Source: an uncultured Prevotella sp. (GTDB lineage Bacteria; Bacteroidota; Bacteroidia; Bacteroidales; Bacteroidaceae). Taken from it: 55,427 bases of DNA. The stretch is from NCBI GenBank assembly GCA_900317405.1, contig ONGP01000030.1:1-55427 (forward strand). The letters run 5' to 3'. Under the pieces are notes generated by a model. It worked only from the letters and a program-made list of their open reading frames with translations. It was not told the origin of the DNA and made no database searches. Shown here piece by piece: positions 44,011 through 53,328 of this stretch. A program made the position numbers and the translations under genes. Each line of letters begins with the position of its first letter. Positions within the stretch are counted from its first letter, which is position 1.

Positions 44011-45482
44011 ATGGCAAAGAAAGCATTATTGATGATTCTCGATGGATGGGGAATCGGTAAGCATGGTAAGGGTGACGTTATCTTCAACACACCAACTCCT
44101 TACCTCGATCTGTTAACAGCTACTTCAGCTCACTCTCAGCTTCAGGCATCTGGTGAAGATGTTGGTCTACCCGACGGACAGATGGGTAACTCTGAGGTAG
44201 GTCACCTGAACATTGGTGCTGGTCGCATCGTATATCAGGACCTTGTTAAGATTAACCGCGCTTGCAAGGACGGTTCTATCGTTGAGAATCCTCAGGTAAA
44301 GGCTGCTTATACCTATGCCAAGGAGAACAATAAGAAGCTGCACCTGATGGGACTTTGCTCTGATGGTGGTGTACACTCAAGCCTCGACCATCTGTTCAAG
44401 CTTATCGAGGTGGGTAAGCACTACGGACTGAAGAATCAGACTTTCGTTCACTGCTTTATGGATGGTCGTGATACCGACCCCAAGAGCGGTAAGGGCTTCA
44501 TTGAGCAGGTAACCAAAGTTTGTGCCGATAACGATGCAGCTATCGCATCAATCGTTGGTCGTTTCTACGCTATGGACCGCGATAAGCGATGGGAGCGTGT
44601 AAAGGAGGGTTACGATCTGATCGTGAATGGTACTGGTAAGCAGAGCACCGATATGGTAGCTGCTATGCAGGAGAGCTACGACGAGGGTGTAACTGACGAG
44701 TTCATCAAGCCAATCCACAATGCCGCAGTTAACGGTTGCATTGAAGAGGGCGATGTAGTTATCTTCATCAACTTCCGTAACGACCGTGCTAAGGAGCTCA
44801 CAATCGTGCTCACTCAGCAGGATATGCCTGAGCAGGGCATGAAGACTATACCAGGACTGCAGTATTACTGCATGACTCCATACGATGCCAGCTTTACTGG
44901 TGTAAACATCCTCTTCCCCAAGGAGAACGTAGAGAATACACTGGGTGAATACCTCTCACAGCAGGGTAAGAAGCAGCTGCACACCGCAGAGACAGAGAAG
45001 TACGCTCACGTAACATTCTTCTTTAACGGTGGTCGCGAGCAGCCATACGAGGGCGAGGATCGTATCCTGGTTCCAAGTCCAAAGGTTGCCACCTACGACC
45101 TGAAGCCTGAGATGAGTGCTTTCGAGGTAAAGGATAAGCTTGTTGCTGCTATCAACGAGGCTAAGTACGATTTTATCGTAGTTAACTTTGCTAATGGCGA
45201 CATGGTAGGTCACACTGGTATCTACAACGCTATTGCCAAGGCTGTATGGGCTGTTGACAACTGCGTAAAGGATGTAATGCCGATAACGCTATCAACGCCG
45301 ATGGTACTCCAAATACTGCTCACTCACTTAACCCCGTTCCTTTTATCTATGTAACCAACAACAACTCGGCTACTGTTAAGGACGGTCGTCTGGCCGACGT
45401 GGCTCCTTCAATCCTGCACATCATGGGTCTCGAGCAGCCTGCCGACATGACTGGTGAGAATCTGATTCAGGACAATAAGTAA
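44011..45482 (+). pseudogene. gpmI: Cofactor-independent phosphoglycerate mutase, interrupted by a frame-shifting deletion
   Basis: GpmI interconverts 3- and 2-phosphoglycerate. The first frame (44011-45354) has DGWGIG, the catalytic Ser in [29 protein letters not shown] and [12 protein letters not shown], then diverges after VKDV at about 45276. The C-terminus continues in another frame as [23 protein letters not shown] to a TAA at 45480-45482 that overlaps the ung start. Missing in between is about 43-46 bases encoding the stretch with the ADHG metal-binding Asp-His, which the enzyme needs. A sequence error is more likely than a dead glycolytic enzyme; the plus-one arithmetic excludes simple programmed slippage. 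Confidence 0.9.
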
Positions 45483-46147
45483 TGAATGTTCAGATAGAAC
45501 CAAGCTGGAAACAGCACTTACTTGGTGAGTTCGACAAAGACTATTTTGTCGGGCTCACCAAGTCTGTTCGTGCAGAGTATAGTCAATATACCTGTTATCC
45601 TCCAGGTAAGCTGATATTTAATGCCTTTAATCTGTGTCCGTTCGACAAGGTGAAGGTGGTGATTATCGGTCAGGATCCATATCATGAGCCAGGACAGGCT
45701 CATGGACTGAGTTTCTCTGTACAGGATGGTGTTCAGTACCCACCATCGCTTCAGAATATCTTTAAGGAAATACAGGCCGATCTTGGTACGCCAATCCCTA
45801 CATCGGGTAATCTTACCCGGTGGGCTGAGCAGGGTGTGTTGCTGCTCAATGCATCGCTTACCGTTCGTGCTCATCAGGCCAACAGTCATTCTTCGCTGGG
45901 TTGGCAGAAGTTTACCGATGCCGCTATACAGGCGTTGGCCAAGAACCGCCAGCATCTGGTGTATATGCTGTGGGGAGGTTATGCCCGCTCTAAAGCATAT
46001 ATGATTGATAAACAGAATAATTTGGTTCTAGAGTCTGTTCACCCATCACCCCTAAGCGCCAATCGTGGTGGTTGGTTCGGCCAGCATCAATTCTCACGCT
46101 GTAATGCTTATCTGGAGCAGAACGGCCAAAACCCGATTAAATGGTGA
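45482..46147 (+). CDS. ung: Uracil-DNA glycosylase
   Basis: The 221-residue enzyme excises uracil from DNA. GQDPYHEPGQAHGLSFSV carries the water-activating Asp, LLLNASLTVRAHQANSHSSLGW the uracil pocket Asn, and HPSPLSANRGGWFG the catalytic His and leucine loop. The start overlaps the gpmI stop, and the next gene starts inside its last codons. Confidence 0.96.
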   Translation: MNVQIEPSWKQHLLGEFDKDYFVGLTKSVRAEYSQYTCYPPGKLIFNAFNLCPFDKVKVVIIGQDPYHEPGQAHGLSFSVQDGVQYPPSLQNIFKEIQADLGTPIPTSGNLTRWAEQGVLLLNASLTVRAHQANSHSSLGWQKFTDAAIQALAKNRQHLVYMLWGGYARSKAYMIDKQNNLVLESVHPSPLSANRGGWFGQHQFSRCNAYLEQNGQNPIKW

Positions 46148-46782
46148 ATATGAATCAGTTGCCCCCCATTATACAAGTAGGCGATGTGTTGCTCTCGTCG
46201 GAGATACTGACGGAGAAGTTTTGTTGCGACCTGAGCGTTTGTAAGGGTGAATGCTGTGTTGAAGGCGACGCAGGCGCCCCTGTTACGATGGAGGAGATAG
46301 CTGCAATCGAAGACTGTGTAGGCGATGTGTGGGACGACCTTTCGGCCTCTGCTCAGGCCGTTATTGACAAGCAAGGTGTGGCCTATACCGATCAGGAAGG
46401 CGACTTGGTTACTAGTATCGTTGGTGGCAAAGATTGTGTGTTTACCTATTACGGCGACATTGAGGACTGGAATACCCATCTGCCTATAAAGAACTGTTGC
46501 CTGTGTGCATTAGAAAAGGCTTACAGAGCAGGACGTACCCACTTCTGCAAGCCTATTAGTTGTGCTCTTTATCCTATCCGCGAAAAACAACTTGGCGAGG
46601 GTATTGTAGGTCTTAACTATAACCGCTGGAATGTTTGTAAGATGGCCATTGCCAAGGGTATTCAGGAAAACCTTTACCTCTACCAGTTTCTTCGCGATCC
46701 CCTTATCCGCCGCTTTGGCGAGGCTTGGTATAAGGAGTTGCTTGATACCATCAGCCTGCTTAAGGAGCAGGGTTACTTATGA
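46141..46782 (+). CDS. DUF3109 family Cys-rich protein
   Basis: The 213-residue protein has many conserved cysteines: FCCDLSVCKGECCVEGDAGAP, GKDCVF, KNCCLCALEKAY, HFCKPISCALYPIR and WNVCKM. They suggest a Zn or Fe-S site as in the related YkgJ family. The function is unknown. Starts at 46141 and 46150 are both possible. It overlaps the convergent AraC gene by 6 bases. Confidence 0.82.
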   Translation: MVNMNQLPPIIQVGDVLLSSEILTEKFCCDLSVCKGECCVEGDAGAPVTMEEIAAIEDCVGDVWDDLSASAQAVIDKQGVAYTDQEGDLVTSIVGGKDCVFTYYGDIEDWNTHLPIKNCCLCALEKAYRAGRTHFCKPISCALYPIREKQLGEGIVGLNYNRWNVCKMAIAKGIQENLYLYQFLRDPLIRRFGEAWYKELLDTISLLKEQGYL

Positions 46783-47664
46783 TTTTCTGTACTCTGAAGG
46801 TGTAACCCCCACGTGTTCCTTAAAATACTTGCCTAGGAAACTCTGATTGGGGAAATTCATCTCATTGGCAATCTCTTTGATTGTTTTTGTTGAATTCTTC
46901 AGCAGCACTCTTAGTTCCATAGTAACATAGTTCTCTACCCATTCTACAGCAGATCGGCCGCTTACGCGCTTAACTGCTTCTGACAGATATTTGGGTGTAA
47001 TGTTCAACTGTTGGGCATACCATGCTACACGACGTTCCTTTCGGCAGTTTTCCTCAACCATCTTCAGGAAGTTTGTAAACACCTTTTCTGAACGACGAAG
47101 CGACTCATCGAAGTTTTTTACTCTGTAGATTACGTTACCCACATCGTAGAACATTGCAAGCATCAGTGTACGAATCAGATCCTTACGAAAGTGGTTGTAG
47201 TTATCTGTTATCTTCTGTTTAACCACCTGAAAGTAGTCCTTAAATGTTTCTATTTCATCGTCTTCAAGTTTCATCACAGGCTGCATTCTAGCCACAACAA
47301 ACAGCGAACTGATGTCATGAACCGATTTGATTATTTCGTGAAAGAAGTCAACGCTCATCATTATACAAAGCCCCTCCATATCCTCCGATGGCTGATATCC
47401 GTCAATCACGTGGCGCTCGCTCACTACCAGCATTTCGCCAGCATGCACTGTCACCTCTTGGGTGTTCATCCTGTATTTTATGCGACCTTTTGTGCAGAGA
47501 CCAATTAGGATGAAGTTCATCTTTCTTGGTTCGCTGGGCATTGGGGCTTTGTTTATCTGGTCGGACAGCAACAGGTCATTGCCCAGACATACCGATCCTT
47601 CCCAATCCTTTGCCTTTCCAAACTCTGTGGTTTGTATTGGTGCTATTTTCTTCTTCTTTACCAT
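46777..47664 (-). CDS. AraC-family transcriptional regulator
   Basis: The 295-residue protein has an N-terminal cupin-like sensing domain (KGRIKYRMNTQEVTVHAGEMLVVSERHVIDGY) and a C-terminal AraC double helix-turn-helix (WYAQQLNITPKYLSEAVKRVSGRSAVEWVENYV ... IKEIANEMNFPNQSFLGKYFKEHVGVTPSEYR). It begins inside the end of the GH95 gene (7-base overlap), so it is translationally coupled to that enzyme and may control it. Confidence 0.88.
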   Translation of the reverse strand: MVKKKKIAPIQTTEFGKAKDWEGSVCLGNDLLLSDQINKAPMPSEPRKMNFILIGLCTKGRIKYRMNTQEVTVHAGEMLVVSERHVIDGYQPSEDMEGLCIMMSVDFFHEIIKSVHDISSLFVVARMQPVMKLEDDEIETFKDYFQVVKQKITDNYNHFRKDLIRTLMLAMFYDVGNVIYRVKNFDESLRRSEKVFTNFLKMVEENCRKERRVAWYAQQLNITPKYLSEAVKRVSGRSAVEWVENYVTMELRVLLKNSTKTIKEIANEMNFPNQSFLGKYFKEHVGVTPSEYRKS

Positions 47665-49969
47665 GTCTTGATGTTTTGTTTCTGTCCAGCTTTTAGTTTA
47701 ACAGTTTTCTGTTGTCCATTATATAATAAGGTGATGGTGCCTGCTTTCTTGGCTTTGATGCTGCAATCGCGCACCTTACCGTCTTTCCATTCAAAGCTTA
47801 CCTCATATCCGCCGCGGGCACAGAGTCCGCTAACGAACCCTTCCTTCCAGGCCTCAGCGGCTGCGGGAAGAAGTTCGATTGTAGCTTGTCCGTCTTTCAG
47901 TGTCGACTGCATTAACATTTCGCAAACACCTGCTGTACCACCAAAGTTACCATCAATCTGGAAGGGTGGATGAGCATCAAACAGGTTGGGGTAGGTACCA
48001 CCGCCCTTGTGCCAAACTTTCCACTGTGAACCTTTAGAACCGCGTGGAGCGATAGGTGTGAGCAACTTCTGATAGATGTGGTAGGCCTGTTGAGGTTTGT
48101 GCAAACGTGCCCAGAGGTTGATGCGCCAACCTGTACTCCACCCAGTTGTCTTGTCGCCCTTGATTTCAAGAGAACGCTCTGCAGCCTTTTGCAGAGTAGC
48201 ATCAGTAAGATGATTTCCAGGATAGAGACCGATAAGGTGGCTCTGATGGCGATGCTGGAAATCCCAGTCGTCCCAGTCGTAGTACCACTCGTTCAGGTCG
48301 CCCATGTGGCCGATGGTGTATGGGTGAAGCTTGGCCAAGGCCTTCTCCATCTCCTTGTTCTTCTTTCCAAGAATCTTGCCTGCTGCAATTGTATTGATAA
48401 ACAACTCGCGGATGATGGCTAGATCGGCAGTACCACCATAGCATGTGGTGCCGTGATAGCCTTTGTCGGTCTTGTACTCGTTCTCAGGTGATGTACTTGG
48501 AGCAGTAATCAACTCGCCTGGTTGCTTTGGGTTTTCGATAAGCCAACGCAGACAGAATAGTGCTGCACCATTCATCAGCGGATAGGCTACATTGCGCAGA
48601 TACTCTTTGTCCTGAGTAAACTGATAGCGCTCCCACAGGGTGTTTACCAGCCATGCACCACCCATGTTCCAGTTACTCCATTCCGGGCTTTCGTTCTTCT
48701 CGCCCACAGGATTGGTCATAGCCCAGATGTCACTGTTATGGCTAGAGCACCAACCTTCACCTATATTATAATAGTTCTTGGCGGTGTACTTTCCGTTGGC
48801 AGCAAGTCCAGCAATAAAACCATCTAGAGGCTCGGCCATCTCGGCCATATTAGCCACAAATGCAGGCCAATAGTTCTCTTCCAGATTGATATTTACGGTA
48901 TAGTTTCCACGCCAGGGTGACCATAGTTGTGGGGCCCAAAGTCCCTGCAGATTAGCTGGCACATTCTTGGTTCTCGACGATGAAATGAGCAGATAACGTC
49001 CGAACTGGAAGTACAGTTCCTCCAGATATTGCGACTGGTCGCCGCCGTTGGTGTAGTCAAGCAGCAGCTGGTCAGTAAGCCTGCGGTCCTTGGCACCTGG
49101 CAAATCGTTCGAGTTACGATTATTTTTGTTCAGACAAATCTTTACGCGGTCGTAGATGGCCTTATAGTCAGCCAGATGGCGGGCATAGAACTCATCGAAA
49201 CTGTAGTTCTGAGTGTGCCACATATTGTTGGTCACAGCTTCTAGATAGTTTGCACCTTCCTTTACGGGATGTTTGTCGAATCCGTTAAAGCTGGTCTCGT
49301 TTACGATGTAGATAATCGCCTCCTTGGCTTTGGTGATGGTGAGCGATGAGTCGCTGGCAGCCATCTCTCCGCTGTCATGGTGAGCTGTCCTAAGCCGCTT
49401 TTTACCTGATGGGGTACCTGGGCTGTAAGTGCAATCTGGCAGTTGATATCTCCGTGCAGTCTGATGGCAATCAGCTTGTCGGGATTAGAGGCAAAATATT
49501 CACGAGTAATCAGCTTGCCGTTTCGCTGATAGCTATCGCGAACGATGGCCGAATCGATATTCAGTGTGCGTTGATAATGCTTTATCTCGCCTAGATTCAG
49601 GTCCTTGATGTGCAGAGTGCCTAGTGGTTGATAATACTGCGAGTTTGGTCCTTGTACGTGCAACTGCAGCGAGTCGGCCAGTGCATAGTTCTCCTCGAAT
49701 AATGCCTTGCGAATAGCTGGTATCCACTTGTGTGCATCAGCATCCAAGTTGCGGTCTACTGGCTTTCCTGTCCATAGTGTGATGTCGTTCAGATAAATGA
49801 CGTTGTCGTCAGTACTTCCATAAATAAGAGCGCCTAGTTTGCCATTGCCGATAGGCAGAGATTCCTCGAAATAAGTAGCTGGTTTGTCGTACTGCAGTAC
49901 CATCGGTGCCTGCTCTTGAGCCATTGCTGTAAGGCATGTTATAGCCGATAATAGTAGGTAATTTCTCAT
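47658..49969 (-). pseudogene. GH95-type alpha-L-fucosidase/galactosidase, interrupted by a frame-shifting deletion
   Basis: The gene encodes an exported family GH95 enzyme that cleaves terminal fucose or galactose from host or plant glycans. The first part has a signal peptide, then PATYFEESLPIGNGKLGALIYGSTDDNVIYLNDITLWTG, the GH95 N-terminal domain. The second part has the catalytic (alpha/alpha)6 barrel: LQGLWAPQLWSPWRGNYTVNINLEENYWPA, WCSSHNSDIWAM, ITAPSTSPENEY and FQIDGNFGGTAG. The frame changes at about 49370 after QLTMT, where roughly 20 residues expected in the family are absent. The ATG at 49969 follows a promoter element at 50000-50007. Confidence 0.85.
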
Positions 49970-49995
49970 ATTTTTTTCGTTTTTATTGTATTCTG

Positions 49996-50027
49996 TTTGC
50001 AAAGATACAAAAAAGTTTGTATATTTG
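49996..50027. promoter_or_regulatory. Back-to-back promoter palindrome between GH95 and ptb
   Basis: Rightward: TTTG at 49996-49999, 20 bases, then TATATTTG at 50020-50027, a consensus promoter for ptb. Leftward: TATCTTTG (complement of 50000-50007) for GH95. The two -7 elements form an inverted repeat, GCAAAGATACAAA with TTTGTATATTTGC, so the divergent promoters are interlocked. Confidence 0.68.
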
Positions 50028-50058
50028 CGCCATAAAAACCGATAAAATTAATAAACCT

Positions 50059-50895
50059 ATGCAGTCTATTAGAACATTAAACGATATGATTGTCTTTCTC
50101 CAGCAGCGTGGAGACAAGAAGAAGGTTGCAGTAGTTTGTGCCAACGATGCTTCAACCAGATATGCCGTTGAGAAAGGTAAGGAGATGGGTTTTATCGAGC
50201 CGATATATGTTGATGGCGATGATAAGGAAGAGTGTGCCCGTCGTGCTGTTGCACTATGTAAGAGTGGCGAGGCTGATATTCTGATGAAGGGTTTGGTCAA
50301 TACCGATGTGCTGCTTAAGGCGATATTAGATAAGGAGAATGGCATACTTCGTCCAGGTCATGTGCTCACCCATGTGGCTATGGCAGAGATACCTAAGTAC
50401 GAGAAGTTGCTATTCTTTACCGATGCAGCAGTTATCCCAGTGCCCACCGAGGCTCAGCGCCGCCAACAGATTCATTATATGAATTATGTGTGTCACGCAC
50501 TGGGCATTGAGGAACCGCGTATTTCGCTCATCCATTGTGCTGAGAAGGTAAGCGCCAAGACATTCCCTTATACTGTAGATTATCTGGAGATTATCGCTGA
50601 GGCTCAAACGGGTAAGTTCGGCCGATGTATCATCGATGGTCCGCTTGACCTTAAGACTTCGCTTGATAGTGTCAGTCTGCGTGAAAAGGGTATCCATAGC
50701 GTTATCGATGGTCAGGCTGATGCACTTATCTTTCCAGACATCGTGGCTGGTAATGTGTTCTACAAGACCATCACCTTGTTTGGTTATGCCAAAACGGCTG
50801 GCGTGCTACAGGGCACTCAGTGCTGTTGTGTGCTCCCATCGCGAGCCGACAGCCCTGATTCAAAATACTATTCACTGGCTTTAGCTGCTATTTAA
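50059..50895 (+). CDS. ptb: Phosphate butyryltransferase (Ptb-like)
   Basis: The 278-residue cytosolic enzyme transfers an acyl group between CoA and phosphate. VAVVCANDASTRYAVEKGKEMGF, GEADILMKGLVNTDVLLKAILDK, FTDAAVIPVPTEAQRRQQIHY and FPDIVAGNVFYKTITLFG are Pta/Ptb family blocks, and pairing with a butyrate kinase favours Ptb over Pta. Branched-chain acyl-CoA is an alternative substrate. The ATG at 50059 follows the promoter; an in-frame TTG-like start at 50017 overlaps it. The last base overlaps the buk start. Confidence 0.85.
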   Translation: MQSIRTLNDMIVFLQQRGDKKKVAVVCANDASTRYAVEKGKEMGFIEPIYVDGDDKEECARRAVALCKSGEADILMKGLVNTDVLLKAILDKENGILRPGHVLTHVAMAEIPKYEKLLFFTDAAVIPVPTEAQRRQQIHYMNYVCHALGIEEPRISLIHCAEKVSAKTFPYTVDYLEIIAEAQTGKFGRCIIDGPLDLKTSLDSVSLREKGIHSVIDGQADALIFPDIVAGNVFYKTITLFGYAKTAGVLQGTQCCCVLPSRADSPDSKYYSLALAAI

Positions 50896-51965
50896 TGAGG
50901 ATATTAGTCATCAATCCAGGTTCTACTTCCACAAAGATTGCCGTCTTTGAGGACGAATCGCCAATTTTGGTTCGCAACATCGTTCATAGTGCTGACGAAC
51001 TTGCGCATTTCGATGATGTAATCGAACAGCAGGACTTCCGTCGACAACTGGTGCTCGACGAGTTGCGCCAGGCCGACATCCCTGTTGAGTTCGATGCAGT
51101 TATCGGCCGAGGTGGTTTGGTAAAACCTCTCGAAGGCGGTGTTTATGAGATTAATGACCTGATGATTAAGGACACCCATAGCGGTATTGCCCTGCATAAC
51201 CATGCTTGCAATCTTGGTTGTCTGATAGCTCATGAGATTGCTGCAACCATTCCCCATTGCCGTTCGTTTATTGCCGATCCTGGTGTTGTTGATGAACTGA
51301 ACGATTATGCTCGTATTTCAGGCTCACCGCTTATGAATCGCATCTGTATCTGGCATGCACTCAATCAGAGAGCCATAGCCCGTCGCTACGCGTCCGAGAT
51401 AGGCAGGGAGTATGAGGATCTTAATCTGATTATCTGCCACATGGGTGGTGGAATATCTATAGCAGCCCACGAGAAGGGACGTGCAGTTGATGCCAACAAT
51501 GCACTCGATGGCGAGGGGCCATTCTCGCCCGAGCGTGCTGGTTCTCTGCCGGCATCCGATCTTATCCGCCTGTGCTTTAGTGGCAAGTACAATGAGAAGC
51601 AGCTGCTTAAGCGCATTGCCGGCAAAGCCGGACTGAATGCCCATCTGGGCACCAACGATGTACGCGAGGTGCTGCGACGTATCGAAGACTATGGCGACGA
51701 ACATGCCAAACTCATCCTCGACGCAATGATTTATCATGTGGCAAAGAATATTGCTTCAGAATCTGCAGTGCTCTGCGGACAGATTGACGCCATTCTGCTT
51801 ACGGGCGGTTTGGCTCGTAGCGAGTATATCGTAAGTCGCATTCGCCAGCGCGTAGGTTTCCTGGCTCCAATCCGCTGTTTTCCAGGCGAAGACGAAATGG
51901 AAGCCCTGGCCCTGAACGCCCTAGCAGTACTACGCGGCAAGCGAAGAGCTAAAGAATATAAGTAA
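50895..51965 (+). CDS. buk: Butyrate kinase
   Basis: The 356-residue ASKHA kinase makes ATP from an acyl phosphate. LVINPGSTSTKIAVFEDE is the phosphate-1 motif, CHMGGGISIAAHEKGRAVDANNALDGEGPFSPERAGSLP the family signature, and LTGGLARSEYI the adenosine motif. Together with Ptb it forms the butyryl-CoA to butyrate (or branched-chain equivalent) ATP-yielding step. Two sensor-kinase genes follow 13 bases behind. Confidence 0.92.
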   Translation: MRILVINPGSTSTKIAVFEDESPILVRNIVHSADELAHFDDVIEQQDFRRQLVLDELRQADIPVEFDAVIGRGGLVKPLEGGVYEINDLMIKDTHSGIALHNHACNLGCLIAHEIAATIPHCRSFIADPGVVDELNDYARISGSPLMNRICIWHALNQRAIARRYASEIGREYEDLNLIICHMGGGISIAAHEKGRAVDANNALDGEGPFSPERAGSLPASDLIRLCFSGKYNEKQLLKRIAGKAGLNAHLGTNDVREVLRRIEDYGDEHAKLILDAMIYHVAKNIASESAVLCGQIDAILLTGGLARSEYIVSRIRQRVGFLAPIRCFPGEDEMEALALNALAVLRGKRRAKEYK

Positions 51966-51978
51966 TAACGATGATACG

Positions 51979-53328
51979 ATGCAACTAACTAGATTAATCA
52001 GAAGCAGACTGTCAGTAAAGATTAGTCTTATGGCAGTTTCGGCTATGGCTGTTTTGCTCATAGCCTCGATGATAGTTATGTTGTTTTATTCTAGAAAAAA
52101 CGTTAAGGATGAGGCTTTGCAGAAGGCTATGCAAACGCTTGATGGCACTGTACAGAATATCGACAATATACTGTTGAGCGTAGAACAGGCTACTGGCAAT
52201 GTTTATTTCAGTATGCTGCCTCATATCAATGATCCTAAGGCTGTTAAAACCTATAGTCGTAGATTGGTTGAGAGTAGTCCTTATATTACTGATTGCAATA
52301 TCACTTTAGGCAAATGTTCCAGCACGGAGCAACAATGGTTTATTAGGCCGGCCAAGGTGGGTAACGAGCCGCTTATATGTTTTAGTCTTCCGCTTTATAG
52401 CTACGAAGGAAAGCCTCTAGGTGATATATGTGTAGATGTATCGTTAGGTCTGCTATCACGTATTGTGGCTGAAGCCAAACCATCGCAGAATTCTTATTGC
52501 ATTTTACTCGACAGTCTGGGCGAGTTTATCGTGCATCCCGATGCAGATAATCTTATGAATAAGTCGGCTATCGAGATGTCTGAAGGGAATAGTGATTCTT
52601 CAATGGGCAAGGCTGTTAGAGCTATGATTTCCGGTCAGACGGGTTATATGCCATTTAGTTTGTGGGGCGAAGACTTCTATGTATTCTATAAACCCTTTAC
52701 ACGTGGCGATATTCGTGGTCGTACGGCTGGCAAATTGGGCTGGAGCGCAGGCATAATATATCCTGCCGATGATATCTTTGGCGATTACAACAACCTGATC
52801 TACTATGTGCTTGCTATTACCATAGTAGGTTTGCTGCTGATGTATCTGCTAAGCTATGCCATCATCCGTAGCCGACTTAAGCCGCTTGTGATGCTTACTA
52901 AAAAGGCGCAGTATATTGCCGAAGGCAACTTCAACGAGGCTATCCCCGATAGTAGACATATCGACGAAATTGGTCGACTGCAGGACAACTTCCAATTGAT
53001 GCAGCAGTCGTTGGCCAGTAATATTGGCGAACTTGAGGAACTTAAGAATACTCTGCACGAACGAGGAGAGGGATTGCGTGCAGCTTACGATCAGGCCAAA
53101 AAGGCCGAGCGTATGAAGACCTCGTTCTTGCAAAATATGACAAACCAGATGATGGCCCCTGCTGAGGCTATCGAGAAGGATGTTGAACAGCTGTGCGGCA
53201 AGTCAGAGCACGATCCTGCCAAGTTGGTTGCCGATATACAGCAAAACGGTAAAGCAATCACCGAACTGCTTAAGAATCTAATCTCGATGTCGGACGATGA
53301 AATGAGAAAGGAGGCCGCCGATGATTAA
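51979..53328 (+). CDS. Kinase-dead membrane sensor: Cache-type domain, HAMP, degenerate HisKA, no ATPase
   Basis: The 449-residue protein has a transmembrane helix (about 15-37), an extracytoplasmic domain with SYCILLDSLGEFIVHPD and DFYVFYKPF, a second helix (about 270-292) and a HAMP linker. A dimerisation-helix segment, KTSFLQNMTNQMMAP, is aligned with the HisKA box KTAFIQNVTHQIRTP of the next gene, but the phospho-acceptor His is Asn389 and the protein ends some 60 residues later with no HATPase domain. It cannot autophosphorylate. The sensor is shorter than those of its relatives, lacking the YGR-FSAY segment. It overlaps the next gene by 8 bases and probably partners the intact kinase. 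Confidence 0.8.
   Translation: MQLTRLIRSRLSVKISLMAVSAMAVLLIASMIVMLFYSRKNVKDEALQKAMQTLDGTVQNIDNILLSVEQATGNVYFSMLPHINDPKAVKTYSRRLVESSPYITDCNITLGKCSSTEQQWFIRPAKVGNEPLICFSLPLYSYEGKPLGDICVDVSLGLLSRIVAEAKPSQNSYCILLDSLGEFIVHPDADNLMNKSAIEMSEGNSDSSMGKAVRAMISGQTGYMPFSLWGEDFYVFYKPFTRGDIRGRTAGKLGWSAGIIYPADDIFGDYNNLIYYVLAITIVGLLLMYLLSYAIIRSRLKPLVMLTKKAQYIAEGNFNEAIPDSRHIDEIGRLQDNFQLMQQSLASNIGELEELKNTLHERGEGLRAAYDQAKKAERMKTSFLQNMTNQMMAPAEAIEKDVEQLCGKSEHDPAKLVADIQQNGKAITELLKNLISMSDDEMRKEAADD

Noticed and set aside
45260-45300. Programmed frameshift in gpmI or infB
   Set aside because: Conserved residues are missing at the junction, so slippage alone would not restore the proteins, and no slippery site with a structure was seen.
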